A DNA stretch of 13,260 nucleotides from Oligoflexaceae bacterium (GTDB taxonomy: Bacteria; Bdellovibrionota_B; Oligoflexia; Oligoflexales; Oligoflexaceae): positions 1 through 13,260 of the forward strand of contig CANJJY010000080.1 of assembly GCA_947474445.1 (NCBI GenBank), written 5' to 3'. Below the pieces are notes generated by a model. That model made no database searches and was not told where the DNA came from. It saw nothing but the letters and a program-made list of their open reading frames with translations. Position 1 is the stretch's first letter. Every line of letters starts with the position of its first letter. A program made the position numbers and the translations under genes. This document shows positions 1 through 5,543 of this stretch, piece after piece.

Positions 1-611
1 AACTCTCCGGCGATTGGCTCTATGCTTGGGACTTTTCTTTGGCGGAGAGACGCCTTCTCATCGGCGATGTCATGGGCACCGGGCCTTCGGCGGCGATACC
101 TATGGCCCTTATCGTCGGCATTCTCAAAGATTGCGAAGAGCAGAGATTGACTCTCGAGGATAGTATTATTCGCCTCAATCAGCGCCTCTTCGAGCTTTTC
201 GATCAGCATGTCATCTGTAGTTTGAGCGCAGTCGTCATGCACCGCGACGGGCGCATCGATCTGTATAACGCAGGCGGCCCTGGGTGGTTTGTCACCGGTC
301 CCCGGCAGCCGGAGTTTCTGGTCCTCAAAAGCAGCCCCATTGGCCTCAACGCCAACACCGAATTAGCCCGCATGAGCCTGCAGCTGTCCGAACATCAAGC
401 TATTTTCACCTTTACGGATGGTTACTTTAAAACCACCAAAGACCTCAAACGCTTGATTCGCGCCATGCGGCAGATTGAGAACAATACTCCCACGGTCGAA
501 GACATCGAAAAACTGCTGCTTTCCTCGCTGCAGGTCGGTCAGGCGACCGACGACCAAAGTCTGCTCTGCATTGTGCGCGACAAATCTCAAAAATCCAAAA
601 CAGCGGCTTAG
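1..611 (+). CDS. PP2C/SpoIIE-type serine phosphatase, C-terminal part (5'-truncated by window)
   Basis: The reading frame is open from the first full codon at base 3, so the gene begins upstream of the window; 202 residues are visible and the stop is TAG at 609-611. The visible part has the order of motifs of the PPM/SpoIIE phosphatase domain: SGDW at visible residues 2-5, IGDVMGTG at 20-27, YNAGG at 88-92, FTDGY at 137-141 and TDDQSL at 182-187. The Asp residues of these motifs are the usual Mn/Mg ligands and all are present. The common DVxGHG motif has Thr in place of His here. Members of this family dephosphorylate phosphoserine on anti-anti-sigma factors or similar partners, commonly downstream of sensory N-terminal domains; which sensor is attached lies outside the window. 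A TTG at 39 could be read as a start, but the GDW motif lies upstream of it, so it is not used. Family assignment is secure; target unknown. Confidence 0.88.
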   Translation, partial: LSGDWLYAWDFSLAERRLLIGDVMGTGPSAAIPMALIVGILKDCEEQRLTLEDSIIRLNQRLFELFDQHVICSLSAVVMHRDGRIDLYNAGGPGWFVTGPRQPEFLVLKSSPIGLNANTELARMSLQLSEHQAIFTFTDGYFKTTKDLKRLIRAMRQIENNTPTVEDIEKLLLSSLQVGQATDDQSLLCIVRDKSQKSKTAA

Positions 612-652
612 CGTCTTCCTGAAAGTCTTTTCTCTTAGGGAGTCTTACGAGA

Positions 653-676
653 GCCTGTCTCAAAAAGGGAACAGGC
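653..676. terminator. Possible weak bidirectional terminator between convergent genes
   Basis: A 6-bp perfect stem (GCCTGT/ACAGGC) with a 12-nt A-rich loop lies in the 66-bp gap between the stops of the phosphatase (+) and the RelA/SpoT-like gene (-). Neither strand shows a clean U-tract after the stem, so this is a position-based guess. Confidence 0.3.
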
Positions 677-677
677 C

Positions 678-1955
678 TTAATGGGGCGTGGCTTCGACCA
701 TGGTTAAAACGCGATTGAGGATACGGCGCCGCGCCGCTTTAATCTGGGATTGCTTATAGCGATCGTGACTGGCATCGCCCAGGGCGTTCTGCGCCGCCGA
801 CTTCTCATCCATCACTTGCAATTCGAAGGGAAAGAACCCTTCGATTTCGAGCTCGGTCACCTCGCAATGCGCGAGATTCATAAATTCTTGGCAAATTTCT
901 CGCGCCTCAGGTGTGAGCTGCGGCTCATCGAGATGGCGCCGCAACTTCTCCTGCCAGCGCAAAAGCGGATTGGGATAACGAATGAGCTGCCGGCAAGTCA
1001 GCTGAATCGCCCGGTAGTTGCGTCCACTGTGTGGGTTGAGGGCACTGCCAGACATATGACCCGCCAAGGGCTTGGTGAGTCCCTGTAGGATATTGGTGAA
1101 TTCTTCGGGCTTGATGCGCTGATCTTCCAGCATTTCGCGCAGCATATCGACATTGTGCTTAAAGCTTTCGACGTCGATCAGAGAATTGCGGGCTCGGGCG
1201 GGATTGCAGTTAGGGAATGTGACCATATGAAATTCACGCAGAAACTTGACCACTACCATGACATCGGCCAAGCGCTTCGTGATGATGCGAATCCCTAGCA
1301 AATCATAGATGGTTTCCGCTACATTGGCCTTTTTATGCAAAAGCTTGAGCAGAATGGATTCCCGCGATTTGCGCAACTTCCATTCGATGCGATCGAGAAC
1401 CACATTGCTGCTCCGATCGCCAAAACGGAGTTTGCCCTCTTGATCGCGGAAGATAAAGCGCAGGAAGCGATTCATGATCTGCGTACGCGCCGCTTCCACG
1501 TCAGCGAACTTTGCCACACCCTCAATATGAGCAATCGTGTGCATGACTCTCAAGACGGCGCAGGCCCATGCCTGCGAGAGAGCTACTTCCGGTCGCATGT
1601 CCGAAGCCGCCAAGAGGATGTCGCGCGCGTCGTGGGCGTAGAGCAGATGCGGTGGCGGTTGCTTACCCCGCGCCCATTCCGAGGGCATCAGGTATTGCTC
1701 AACGAAATTCCAGGCTTCGCAGATAACTGAGTGGATCTTCAAGGCGTCGGAACGGACTTCTGGATCATAGCCGTAGTAGCGAAGAAACTCGGTCGCATCC
1801 TGCCAGTTGCGAATCTTCATCTCGTGTAAGTCGATAGATGACTTGCCGCCGATCAGAACATCCATGATGCCCCAATTGAAATCCCAAAGTTTGCTTAAAC
1901 CTTCGGCGCTCGTATCCACGTGACCTCTACCTCTTACTGCTATGACAACTTGCAC
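678..1955 (-). CDS. Divergent RelA/SpoT-like nucleotidyltransferase domain protein
   Basis: 425 residues from a GTG start at 1955-1953, with GGAG 8 nt upstream. No signal peptide or membrane segment is seen, so it should be cytoplasmic. Residues about 190-405 can be laid over the (p)ppGpp synthetase fold of RelA/SpoT: a basic helix KSRESILLKLLHKK (196-209), IYDLLGIRII (216-225) with the Asp that binds Mg in synthetases (D218), a basic strand-turn (ARARNSL, 253-259), GRNYRAIQLT (311-320) matching the G-loop NGYxSIHT with its Tyr (Y314) but Gln for His, and FELQV (377-381) with the second acidic residue (E378) of EIQIRT, followed by an H..YK stretch (397-401). An extra roughly 50-residue insertion separates the second strand from the G-loop. 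The N-terminal about 190 residues are helical and unrecognised; no clear HD hydrolase motif is seen. I recall a TIGR04552-like family of delta-type bacteria with this appearance but cannot confirm membership. It may make or bind an alarmone, or modify another substrate such as RNA, as toxSAS relatives do; this is inference. Confidence 0.72.
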   Translation of the reverse strand: MQVVIAVRGRGHVDTSAEGLSKLWDFNWGIMDVLIGGKSSIDLHEMKIRNWQDATEFLRYYGYDPEVRSDALKIHSVICEAWNFVEQYLMPSEWARGKQPPPHLLYAHDARDILLAASDMRPEVALSQAWACAVLRVMHTIAHIEGVAKFADVEAARTQIMNRFLRFIFRDQEGKLRFGDRSSNVVLDRIEWKLRKSRESILLKLLHKKANVAETIYDLLGIRIITKRLADVMVVVKFLREFHMVTFPNCNPARARNSLIDVESFKHNVDMLREMLEDQRIKPEEFTNILQGLTKPLAGHMSGSALNPHSGRNYRAIQLTCRQLIRYPNPLLRWQEKLRRHLDEPQLTPEAREICQEFMNLAHCEVTELEIEGFFPFELQVMDEKSAAQNALGDASHDRYKQSQIKAARRRILNRVLTMVEATPH

Positions 1956-1957
1956 GG

Positions 1958-1971
1958 GTCTGGCTCCAGAC
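1958..1971 (-). promoter_or_regulatory. RNA hairpin with the Shine-Dalgarno in its loop
   Basis: The minus-strand RNA reads GUCUGGAGCCAGAC, a perfect inverted repeat. Folded with 5 bp and a 4-nt loop it puts the GAG of the SD in the loop, two nucleotides before the GTG start of the RelA/SpoT-like gene. It could gate ribosome access, or as DNA act as an operator palindrome. The structure is seen; the role is inferred. Confidence 0.4.
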
Positions 1972-1997
1972 TCGAGCTGGAATCCTCCAAGTTTCTC

Positions 1998-2026
1998 ATC
2001 ATGACTTTTCTAATTGCATCCGTCAA
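1998..2026 (-). promoter_or_regulatory. Sigma-70 type promoter for the RelA/SpoT-like gene
   Basis: On the minus strand, TTGACG (2026-2021) and CATGAT (2003-1998) are separated by exactly 17 bp. They match the -35 box in 5 of 6 and the -10 box in 4 of 6 positions. The predicted start near 1991 gives a leader of about 36 nt before the GTG at 1955. Confidence 0.5.
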
Positions 2027-2095
2027 CGCTCAGAGCATTCAGGGAGGTCATGGAAGCATTTGACTTGACAGAGAAAGTCTCCCTTCCTCGGGTGC

Positions 2096-2117
2096 CTCGT
2101 GACGCCCTCCGCACGAG
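2096..2117. promoter_or_regulatory. Candidate operator: inverted repeat over the -35 region
   Basis: CTCGTG (2096-2101) and CACGAG (2112-2117) form a perfect 6-bp dyad with a 10-bp centre. It covers where a -35 box would lie for the extended -10 promoter at 2130-2138, which has no recognisable -35. A regulator binding here is plausible but unproven. Confidence 0.35.
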
Positions 2118-2129
2118 CTAGGTGCAAAG

Positions 2130-2138
2130 TGTTATACT
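2130..2138 (+). promoter_or_regulatory. Extended -10 promoter for the thioredoxin-like gene
   Basis: TGTTATACT is a full extended -10 element (TG, one base, then TATACT, 5 of 6 to consensus). The predicted transcription start near 2145 lies 35 nt before the ATG at 2180. No good -35 box is present, as is usual for extended -10 promoters. Confidence 0.55.
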
Positions 2139-2179
2139 AGAGCGTGTCTCTCGGGTGTTTGATCTTGCGGAGTTTTCCC

Positions 2180-2842
2180 ATGAACTTAATCGGCTTCGTT
2201 GCCTCGCTGACCATCTTGGGTTTAGCTTTTCTTTCGAGACCTGTTCGCGCCGAAGACCATGGTGCGCCTGCCAAGAGTCATGATGAGGGGCATGGCGCCG
2301 CGCCTACCAAAGACAAGGCGAAAGGCAAAGACAAAAACAAATCTAAAACCGAAAAAGGTGGAGAACACGGCGGCATTGCCGTCCCTCTCCCAGCGACGCG
2401 CTCCGGTCACTACGTGCATCACTGGCTCAGCTTTCCGGAAATACATGGACGCGATCTCATAAGCGGAGAAAAATTTCTCTATCAACCCAAACCCGGTCGC
2501 GCCATTGTCGTGGTTTTTCTCGCCAGCTGGTGTCTGCCCTGCCAACAGATGGTCCCATCGCTCAAGGAGATGGAGAAGAAATTTAGCGATCGCTATACCG
2601 ATTTTCTCTATGTATTTGCCCACGACACAGAACCCGATGCCAAGGGTTTCGTCCAGCAATATAAGCTCGGGCAGAATGTAGTGCTTGGTTCAGCGGCGCT
2701 GCTGGAAACCTTTCACCAACCGGAACTACCGACGGTGTATGTGGGTGATCGCTTTAACTGGATGGTGATGCGCAAGGTCAATACGAAGATAGCGGATCTA
2801 GAGGAGATAGCGGGATTTCTCGATCTTCATACCGCACTTTAA
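2180..2842 (+). CDS. Periplasmic TlpA/ResA-like thioredoxin-fold protein with His/Lys-rich linker
   Basis: 220 residues from ATG at 2180, chosen over a GTG at 2144 because GGAG stands 7 nt upstream (2169-2172), the signal peptide starts exactly here, and the predicted transcription start lies at about 2145. Residues 1-24 form a Sec signal peptide cut after PVRA. Residues 25-65 are a low-complexity linker rich in His, Lys, Gly and Ala. Residues about 95-218 form a thioredoxin fold with the redox motif WCLPC (Cys118 and Cys121) after the strand AIVVVFLAS, and the cis-proline in LPTVYV (P184). Such proteins act in the periplasm as thiol-disulfide reductants or oxidoreductases for cytochrome c or metal-binding proteins. 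It is a second thioredoxin-like protein in the window besides CcmG, but is in its own transcription unit. The exact substrate cannot be told; the linker could bind metal or contact the envelope. Confidence 0.85.
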   Translation: MNLIGFVASLTILGLAFLSRPVRAEDHGAPAKSHDEGHGAAPTKDKAKGKDKNKSKTEKGGEHGGIAVPLPATRSGHYVHHWLSFPEIHGRDLISGEKFLYQPKPGRAIVVVFLASWCLPCQQMVPSLKEMEKKFSDRYTDFLYVFAHDTEPDAKGFVQQYKLGQNVVLGSAALLETFHQPELPTVYVGDRFNWMVMRKVNTKIADLEEIAGFLDLHTAL

Positions 2843-2853
2843 AACATGCGGTA
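2830..2853. terminator. Hairpin overlapping the stop of the thioredoxin-like gene
   Basis: TACCGCA (2830-2836) and TGCGGTA (2847-2853) make a 7-bp perfect stem with a 10-nt loop that contains the TAA stop. It lies in the 30-bp gap between two convergent genes, with an A/T-rich stretch after it on the + strand but no clean U-run. Likely a shared terminator, not a strong one. Confidence 0.4.
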
Positions 2854-2872
2854 AAACAATGATTTTATTAAG

Positions 2873-3262
2873 TTACTGACCCTTGCCGGTCTCGAGATTT
2901 GAGGTCGACTTGATCATCTCGGGATGCCAACGGAGGCGGAGGTTGATCAGATCGTATTCGTGATCCTGCTTGGCTCCGCCGATGGCGACACCAGCCGGAA
3001 TCCTTCTTTCACCGTCGATCGCCGCAGCATCGAAATCGATATTGGTTTTGGTACCCTTGGTGCGGGCTTCTGAAGAGAGGAATTTCTTGCGGCCGCCGCC
3101 TTTATCGCCACTGGATTTTCCGGTATCCGCTTCAGCTTTTTTCGCTTTCCCGTTCTGAGCCAAGCGCTCACCGCGTGGCTCGGCTTGCACGGTGACTGAT
3201 GCGAGCAAGACGCTCAGCAGTAAGCAGGAACCAGCGATTTTTTGTATTGTCTCTACAGTCAC
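2873..3262 (-). CDS. Small secreted protein, unknown function
   Basis: 129 residues from GTG at 3262-3260; the start is well supported by a GGAGG 7 nt upstream (3274-3270). Residues 1-27 form a Sec signal peptide (hydrophobic core 14-22, cut after VQA), so it should be periplasmic or exported. Residues 28-72 are a Lys/Gly/Ser-rich low-complexity region. The C-terminal part has two distinctive short motifs, DFDAAAIDGERRIP (76-89) and YDLINLRLRWHPEMIKS (103-119). Similar small proteins with a D/E-G-E...P motif and an LI.LR...PEM tail come to mind from motility or envelope clusters of delta-type bacteria, but I cannot name a family. A sigma-28-like promoter upstream would fit a motility role. 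It converges with the thioredoxin-like gene, sharing a hairpin. Gene call good, function unknown. Confidence 0.75.
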   Translation of the reverse strand: MTVETIQKIAGSCLLLSVLLASVTVQAEPRGERLAQNGKAKKAEADTGKSSGDKGGGRKKFLSSEARTKGTKTNIDFDAAAIDGERRIPAGVAIGGAKQDHEYDLINLRLRWHPEMIKSTSNLETGKGQ

Positions 3263-3287
3263 GGCAAAGCCTCCGTTTCAGTACCTC

Positions 3288-3315
3288 TTATCGGTCATAC
3301 AGCCTAAAAACTTGA
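3288..3315 (-). promoter_or_regulatory. Sigma-28 (FliA)-like promoter
   Basis: The minus strand reads TCAAGTTT (3315-3308), 12 bases, then ACCGATAA (3295-3288). Against the FliA consensus TAAAGTTT-N11-GCCGATAA this is 7 of 8 in both boxes with one extra spacer base. It sits about 13 bp upstream of the SD of the small secreted-protein gene. The match is seen; use by a flagellar or motility sigma factor is inference, and the long spacer weakens it. Confidence 0.45.
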
Positions 3316-3430
3316 GAACTGCCAGGGGATGGAGTCCAAACCCTTTCAGCTCCTAGAGCTTAATCGAAGCTTGGGCGGGCCATTGAACCAGCGCTGCAGG
3401 GGCGACTGTACGAAAAGTCTTGAATTCGCC

Positions 3431-3436
3431 TATAAT
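3431..3436 (+). promoter_or_regulatory. -10 box of the propeller/OMP/ccm operon
   Basis: A perfect TATAAT 131 bp before the first gene of the operon, with predicted start near 3443 and a leader of about 125 nt. No convincing -35 box is found 16-19 bp upstream and no TG extension is present, so an activator may be needed. Confidence 0.5.
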
Positions 3437-3474
3437 GAAAGAGCAACCGCAGACTCTTCCAATGATTCCTGAGA

Positions 3475-3530
3475 GATGCAAACATAAGCAAGCACCTGAG
3501 GCCTTTGATTCTAAGCCTCTTTTTTGCATC
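3475..3530 (+). ncRNA. Leader stem-loop with U-tract: candidate attenuator or short RNA
   Basis: An inner hairpin GAGGC (3498-3502)/GCCTC (3515-3519) is followed at once by six T (3520-3525), the layout of an intrinsic terminator. An outer helix GATGCAAA (3475-3482)/TTTGCATC (3523-3530) of 8 bp encloses it and uses part of the T-run, so the two pairings compete with termination. It lies about 32 nt after the predicted transcription start and 37 nt before the first gene. It could stop transcription as a short RNA of about 80 nt or act as an attenuator of the operon. It matches no riboswitch class I know. Confidence 0.45.
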
Positions 3531-3567
3531 AACGTCAACCCCCTCGTCCCCTCGCTGAGGAGTACCT

Positions 3568-4569
3568 ATGCGTCCCAAGTGGATCGTTTTGAGCCTGGCC
3601 TTGCTCCTCGGGCCGCCTTTGCTGATGGCCCTCGACAAGCCGACCCCGCCGCCGCGGAGGAGTCAGGCCGTCGTCCGCCTAGAGGGGCCGATCTATAATC
3701 CAAAGATTAATTCCACAGGTAAACTTTTGGCTTTCACCGATTCCGCGGGCCGTTCCCTGCGCATTCTCGATTTGAGCAATCACGAAGTCATCGAAGTCTC
3801 CCCACATCGCATCGGTCCAGCCTTTTTTTGGAGTCCGGATGGAGTGAGACTCTTCTATCGTGAGCTCGTCAAACAAGGCAAGGCCATCGAGAGCCTCTTG
3901 CAAGCATATGATTCTCATCTCAATAAAGCGAGTCTACTCGAAACTCTCGAAGGGTCGAGTGGCTATCTCACCTATGCCCCCTATCAGCAAACGGCCTATC
4001 TGCTCCACGAAAAGGGGATCCTGGCTAAGCATCTAGACTTTCCCGGCCTGCGCCCGGCTCACTGGCAGAAGAAAAAGCAAAATTATGAAGGACAGTGGAT
4101 CGCGACGCAGCAATCGATACTCTGGCTGACTGATCTCGGTCTCACGCTCAAAAAAATGGATGACGATGGCAGCGGAGTCGCTTCCTTCTCGGTCTCGCCC
4201 GATGGACATGCCATCGCCTGGGCCACGACGAAGGGTCAGATTTATGCATCCGTCGCTGAAAACCTCGTCCCGCTCCTCATCGATCAGGGTCGCGATCCGA
4301 GTTGGCATCCTTACCGCACGCTGCTCGCCTATGCAGGGGCGCGGCGCGTGGGCAATCGCACCTATGACTACGATCTTAAAGTGAGCGATCTTCATGCACC
4401 GCCTCGCTACCTGCAGACGACTCCCGACCGGTCTGAACGGTGGCCGATATGGATCAGTCCGGACGTGATCCTGCATACCGCGGGAGACAGTACCGATCTG
4501 CTCAAGCTCAGCCTCCAGCCACCTGCTCCCATCGCCAAAATCGAAGTCGCTCCGGGAACGAAGCAATGA
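3568..4569 (+). CDS. Exported TolB/PD40-like beta-propeller protein
   Basis: 333 residues from ATG at 3568 with GAGGAG 5 nt upstream. Residues 1-22 look like a Sec signal peptide (hydrophobic 6-21) followed by a Pro-rich stretch. The rest has repeats of the WD40-like PD40 type seen in TolB: NPKINSTGKLLAFT (44-57), FFWSPDGVRLFY (86-97), FSVSPDGHAIAWAT (207-220), PSWHPYRTLLAYAG (244-257) with DLKVSDL (269-275), and PIWISPDVILHTAG (293-306). These fit the repeated W/F-S-PDG-x-x-I/L-A-F/Y pattern of propeller blades, so it is probably a periplasmic scaffold or sensor. It is the first gene of a long operon: its TGA overlaps the next gene's ATG (ATGA at 4566-4569). It is not TolB itself, since no Tol-Pal genes are near. 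Substrate or partner unknown. Confidence 0.78.
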   Translation: MRPKWIVLSLALLLGPPLLMALDKPTPPPRRSQAVVRLEGPIYNPKINSTGKLLAFTDSAGRSLRILDLSNHEVIEVSPHRIGPAFFWSPDGVRLFYRELVKQGKAIESLLQAYDSHLNKASLLETLEGSSGYLTYAPYQQTAYLLHEKGILAKHLDFPGLRPAHWQKKKQNYEGQWIATQQSILWLTDLGLTLKKMDDDGSGVASFSVSPDGHAIAWATTKGQIYASVAENLVPLLIDQGRDPSWHPYRTLLAYAGARRVGNRTYDYDLKVSDLHAPPRYLQTTPDRSERWPIWISPDVILHTAGDSTDLLKLSLQPPAPIAKIEVAPGTKQ

Positions 4570-5540
4570 TGAAGTCAGCCGTCTGGGCTGCGTCCCTCAT
4601 CACCGCACAGACTCCTCTCAAAGATAGGCAGCGGATTCTCGCCCCTTTCTTCGACCCTCCGCCCGGAGAAATGGCGACTGTCACGGCGCGCGCCTTGTCC
4701 CTCACAAGGACGGCTGATACGCTGCTGACCAAAGGTGAGATCTGGGTCAAGCCTCCCCCCGGGCAATGCCTCATTCTGCGGACCGATCTCACCAAACGCG
4801 ATCACAAATTCTGTTCCGCAAAACCGTGGACGTGGGAGCCCTTCGATCTCGATCCGGCGGGTCGTTTGAACGTGACCATCGTCACGGGCAGCCAGGACGA
4901 AGGCACGCCCTTAACCTGGCCTACCCCCTATCGCATCGCCAACTACGTCCCCATCATCGCCGATGATCCCGATGACAATATCAATATCCCCGTCCTCAGC
5001 TGTAAAACCTCGATCGATCAAGACCAGAGGAAGATCACTCTCGAGCTGATGGATGGCCGTCGCTGGTTCATCTATTTGCCCGATGTCGATCAAGCCGTCG
5101 AAGGCGCAACCCCGCCTCCAAATCTGATCGTGAGGATAGATTCAAAAAAAGACGCCAGTGGTAAACCCATCTCGGATGCCAAGGCAGCCCAAAATCGCGT
5201 GGATGCCGAGGGACCGGGCACGGAAGAACCGAAAAAACGCCGCTCTATCCTGAGTCAGCTCCTCTCCGGGGATTATAAATCCATCAAAAAAAATGAGAGT
5301 GCATTTCATATCGGCAAGCGAAATGCTTACGAAATGTCGAGCAGTCACTTCATGGAAACAAGTGTGCCGCAAGGTATGACTGACGTTTGCCGATACATGT
5401 ATGATGGAGCGCCTGGTGACCCCGGCAGCGGAGTGATCGAATGTTACAACACGGATAGTTTCGCCGCTGTGTATACGCATGTCACCTGTTTTTCGGATTT
5501 TTCGCCGCGAAAAGCTCCGTCGGCCGCAGAAAAGAGGTAA
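4566..5540 (+). CDS. Unknown protein with six cysteines, second gene of the operon
   Basis: 324 residues from ATG at 4566 (or the adjacent ATG at 4569), four bases overlapping the preceding stop, which suggests translational coupling; a frame extension back to 4440 lies wholly inside the previous gene and is not used. I do not recognise a family. Residues 1-15 are mildly hydrophobic (AVWAASLITAQT) and may be a weak signal peptide. Residues about 35-175 look beta-rich, with GEIWVKPPPGQCLIL (57-71) and KITLELMDGRRWFIYLP (156-172). A charged, probably disordered Lys/Asp/Glu linker spans about 192-230, and the C-terminal domain 245-312 has three Cys. Six Cys in all (68, 83, 146, 275, 293, 308), an even number that could form disulfides in the periplasm. 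It stands between a propeller and an outer-membrane barrel, so an envelope location is likely. Function unknown. Confidence 0.75.
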   Translation: MMKSAVWAASLITAQTPLKDRQRILAPFFDPPPGEMATVTARALSLTRTADTLLTKGEIWVKPPPGQCLILRTDLTKRDHKFCSAKPWTWEPFDLDPAGRLNVTIVTGSQDEGTPLTWPTPYRIANYVPIIADDPDDNINIPVLSCKTSIDQDQRKITLELMDGRRWFIYLPDVDQAVEGATPPPNLIVRIDSKKDASGKPISDAKAAQNRVDAEGPGTEEPKKRRSILSQLLSGDYKSIKKNESAFHIGKRNAYEMSSSHFMETSVPQGMTDVCRYMYDGAPGDPGSGVIECYNTDSFAAVYTHVTCFSDFSPRKAPSAAEKR

Positions 5541-5543
5541 TTC

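Larger units (their letters stand above)
3263..3567. other. Divergent intergenic region (305 bp)
   Basis: Between the minus-strand secreted-protein gene and the plus-strand nine-gene operon. It holds a sigma-28-like promoter for the former (3288-3315), a perfect TATAAT for the latter (3431-3436) and a nested stem-loop with a T6 run (3475-3530). Open frames on the minus strand in 3353-3638 lack SD and any recognisable protein character. Bases 3316-3430 show nothing I can name. Confidence 0.7.

Noticed and set aside
750..1730. Plus-strand open frames of 112 and 131 codons
   Set aside because: They are mirror frames of the RelA/SpoT-like gene and show no protein character.
2065..2070. Perfect TTGACA on the + strand
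   Set aside because: No -10-like sequence at 16-18 bp; the better promoter for the gene is the extended -10 at 2130.
2144..2179. Upstream GTG start for the thioredoxin-like gene adding 12 residues
   Set aside because: It coincides with the predicted transcription start, has no SD, and would bury the signal peptide; the ATG at 2180 has GGAG at proper distance.
3353..3638. Overlapping minus-strand open frames of 61-92 codons
   Set aside because: No SD, odd composition, and they overlap the start and leader of the well-supported propeller gene.
4440..4565. Longer start for the six-Cys protein
   Set aside because: The extension lies wholly inside the propeller gene and is Arg/Gln-rich out-of-frame sequence; the ATGA overlap at 4566 is the natural junction.
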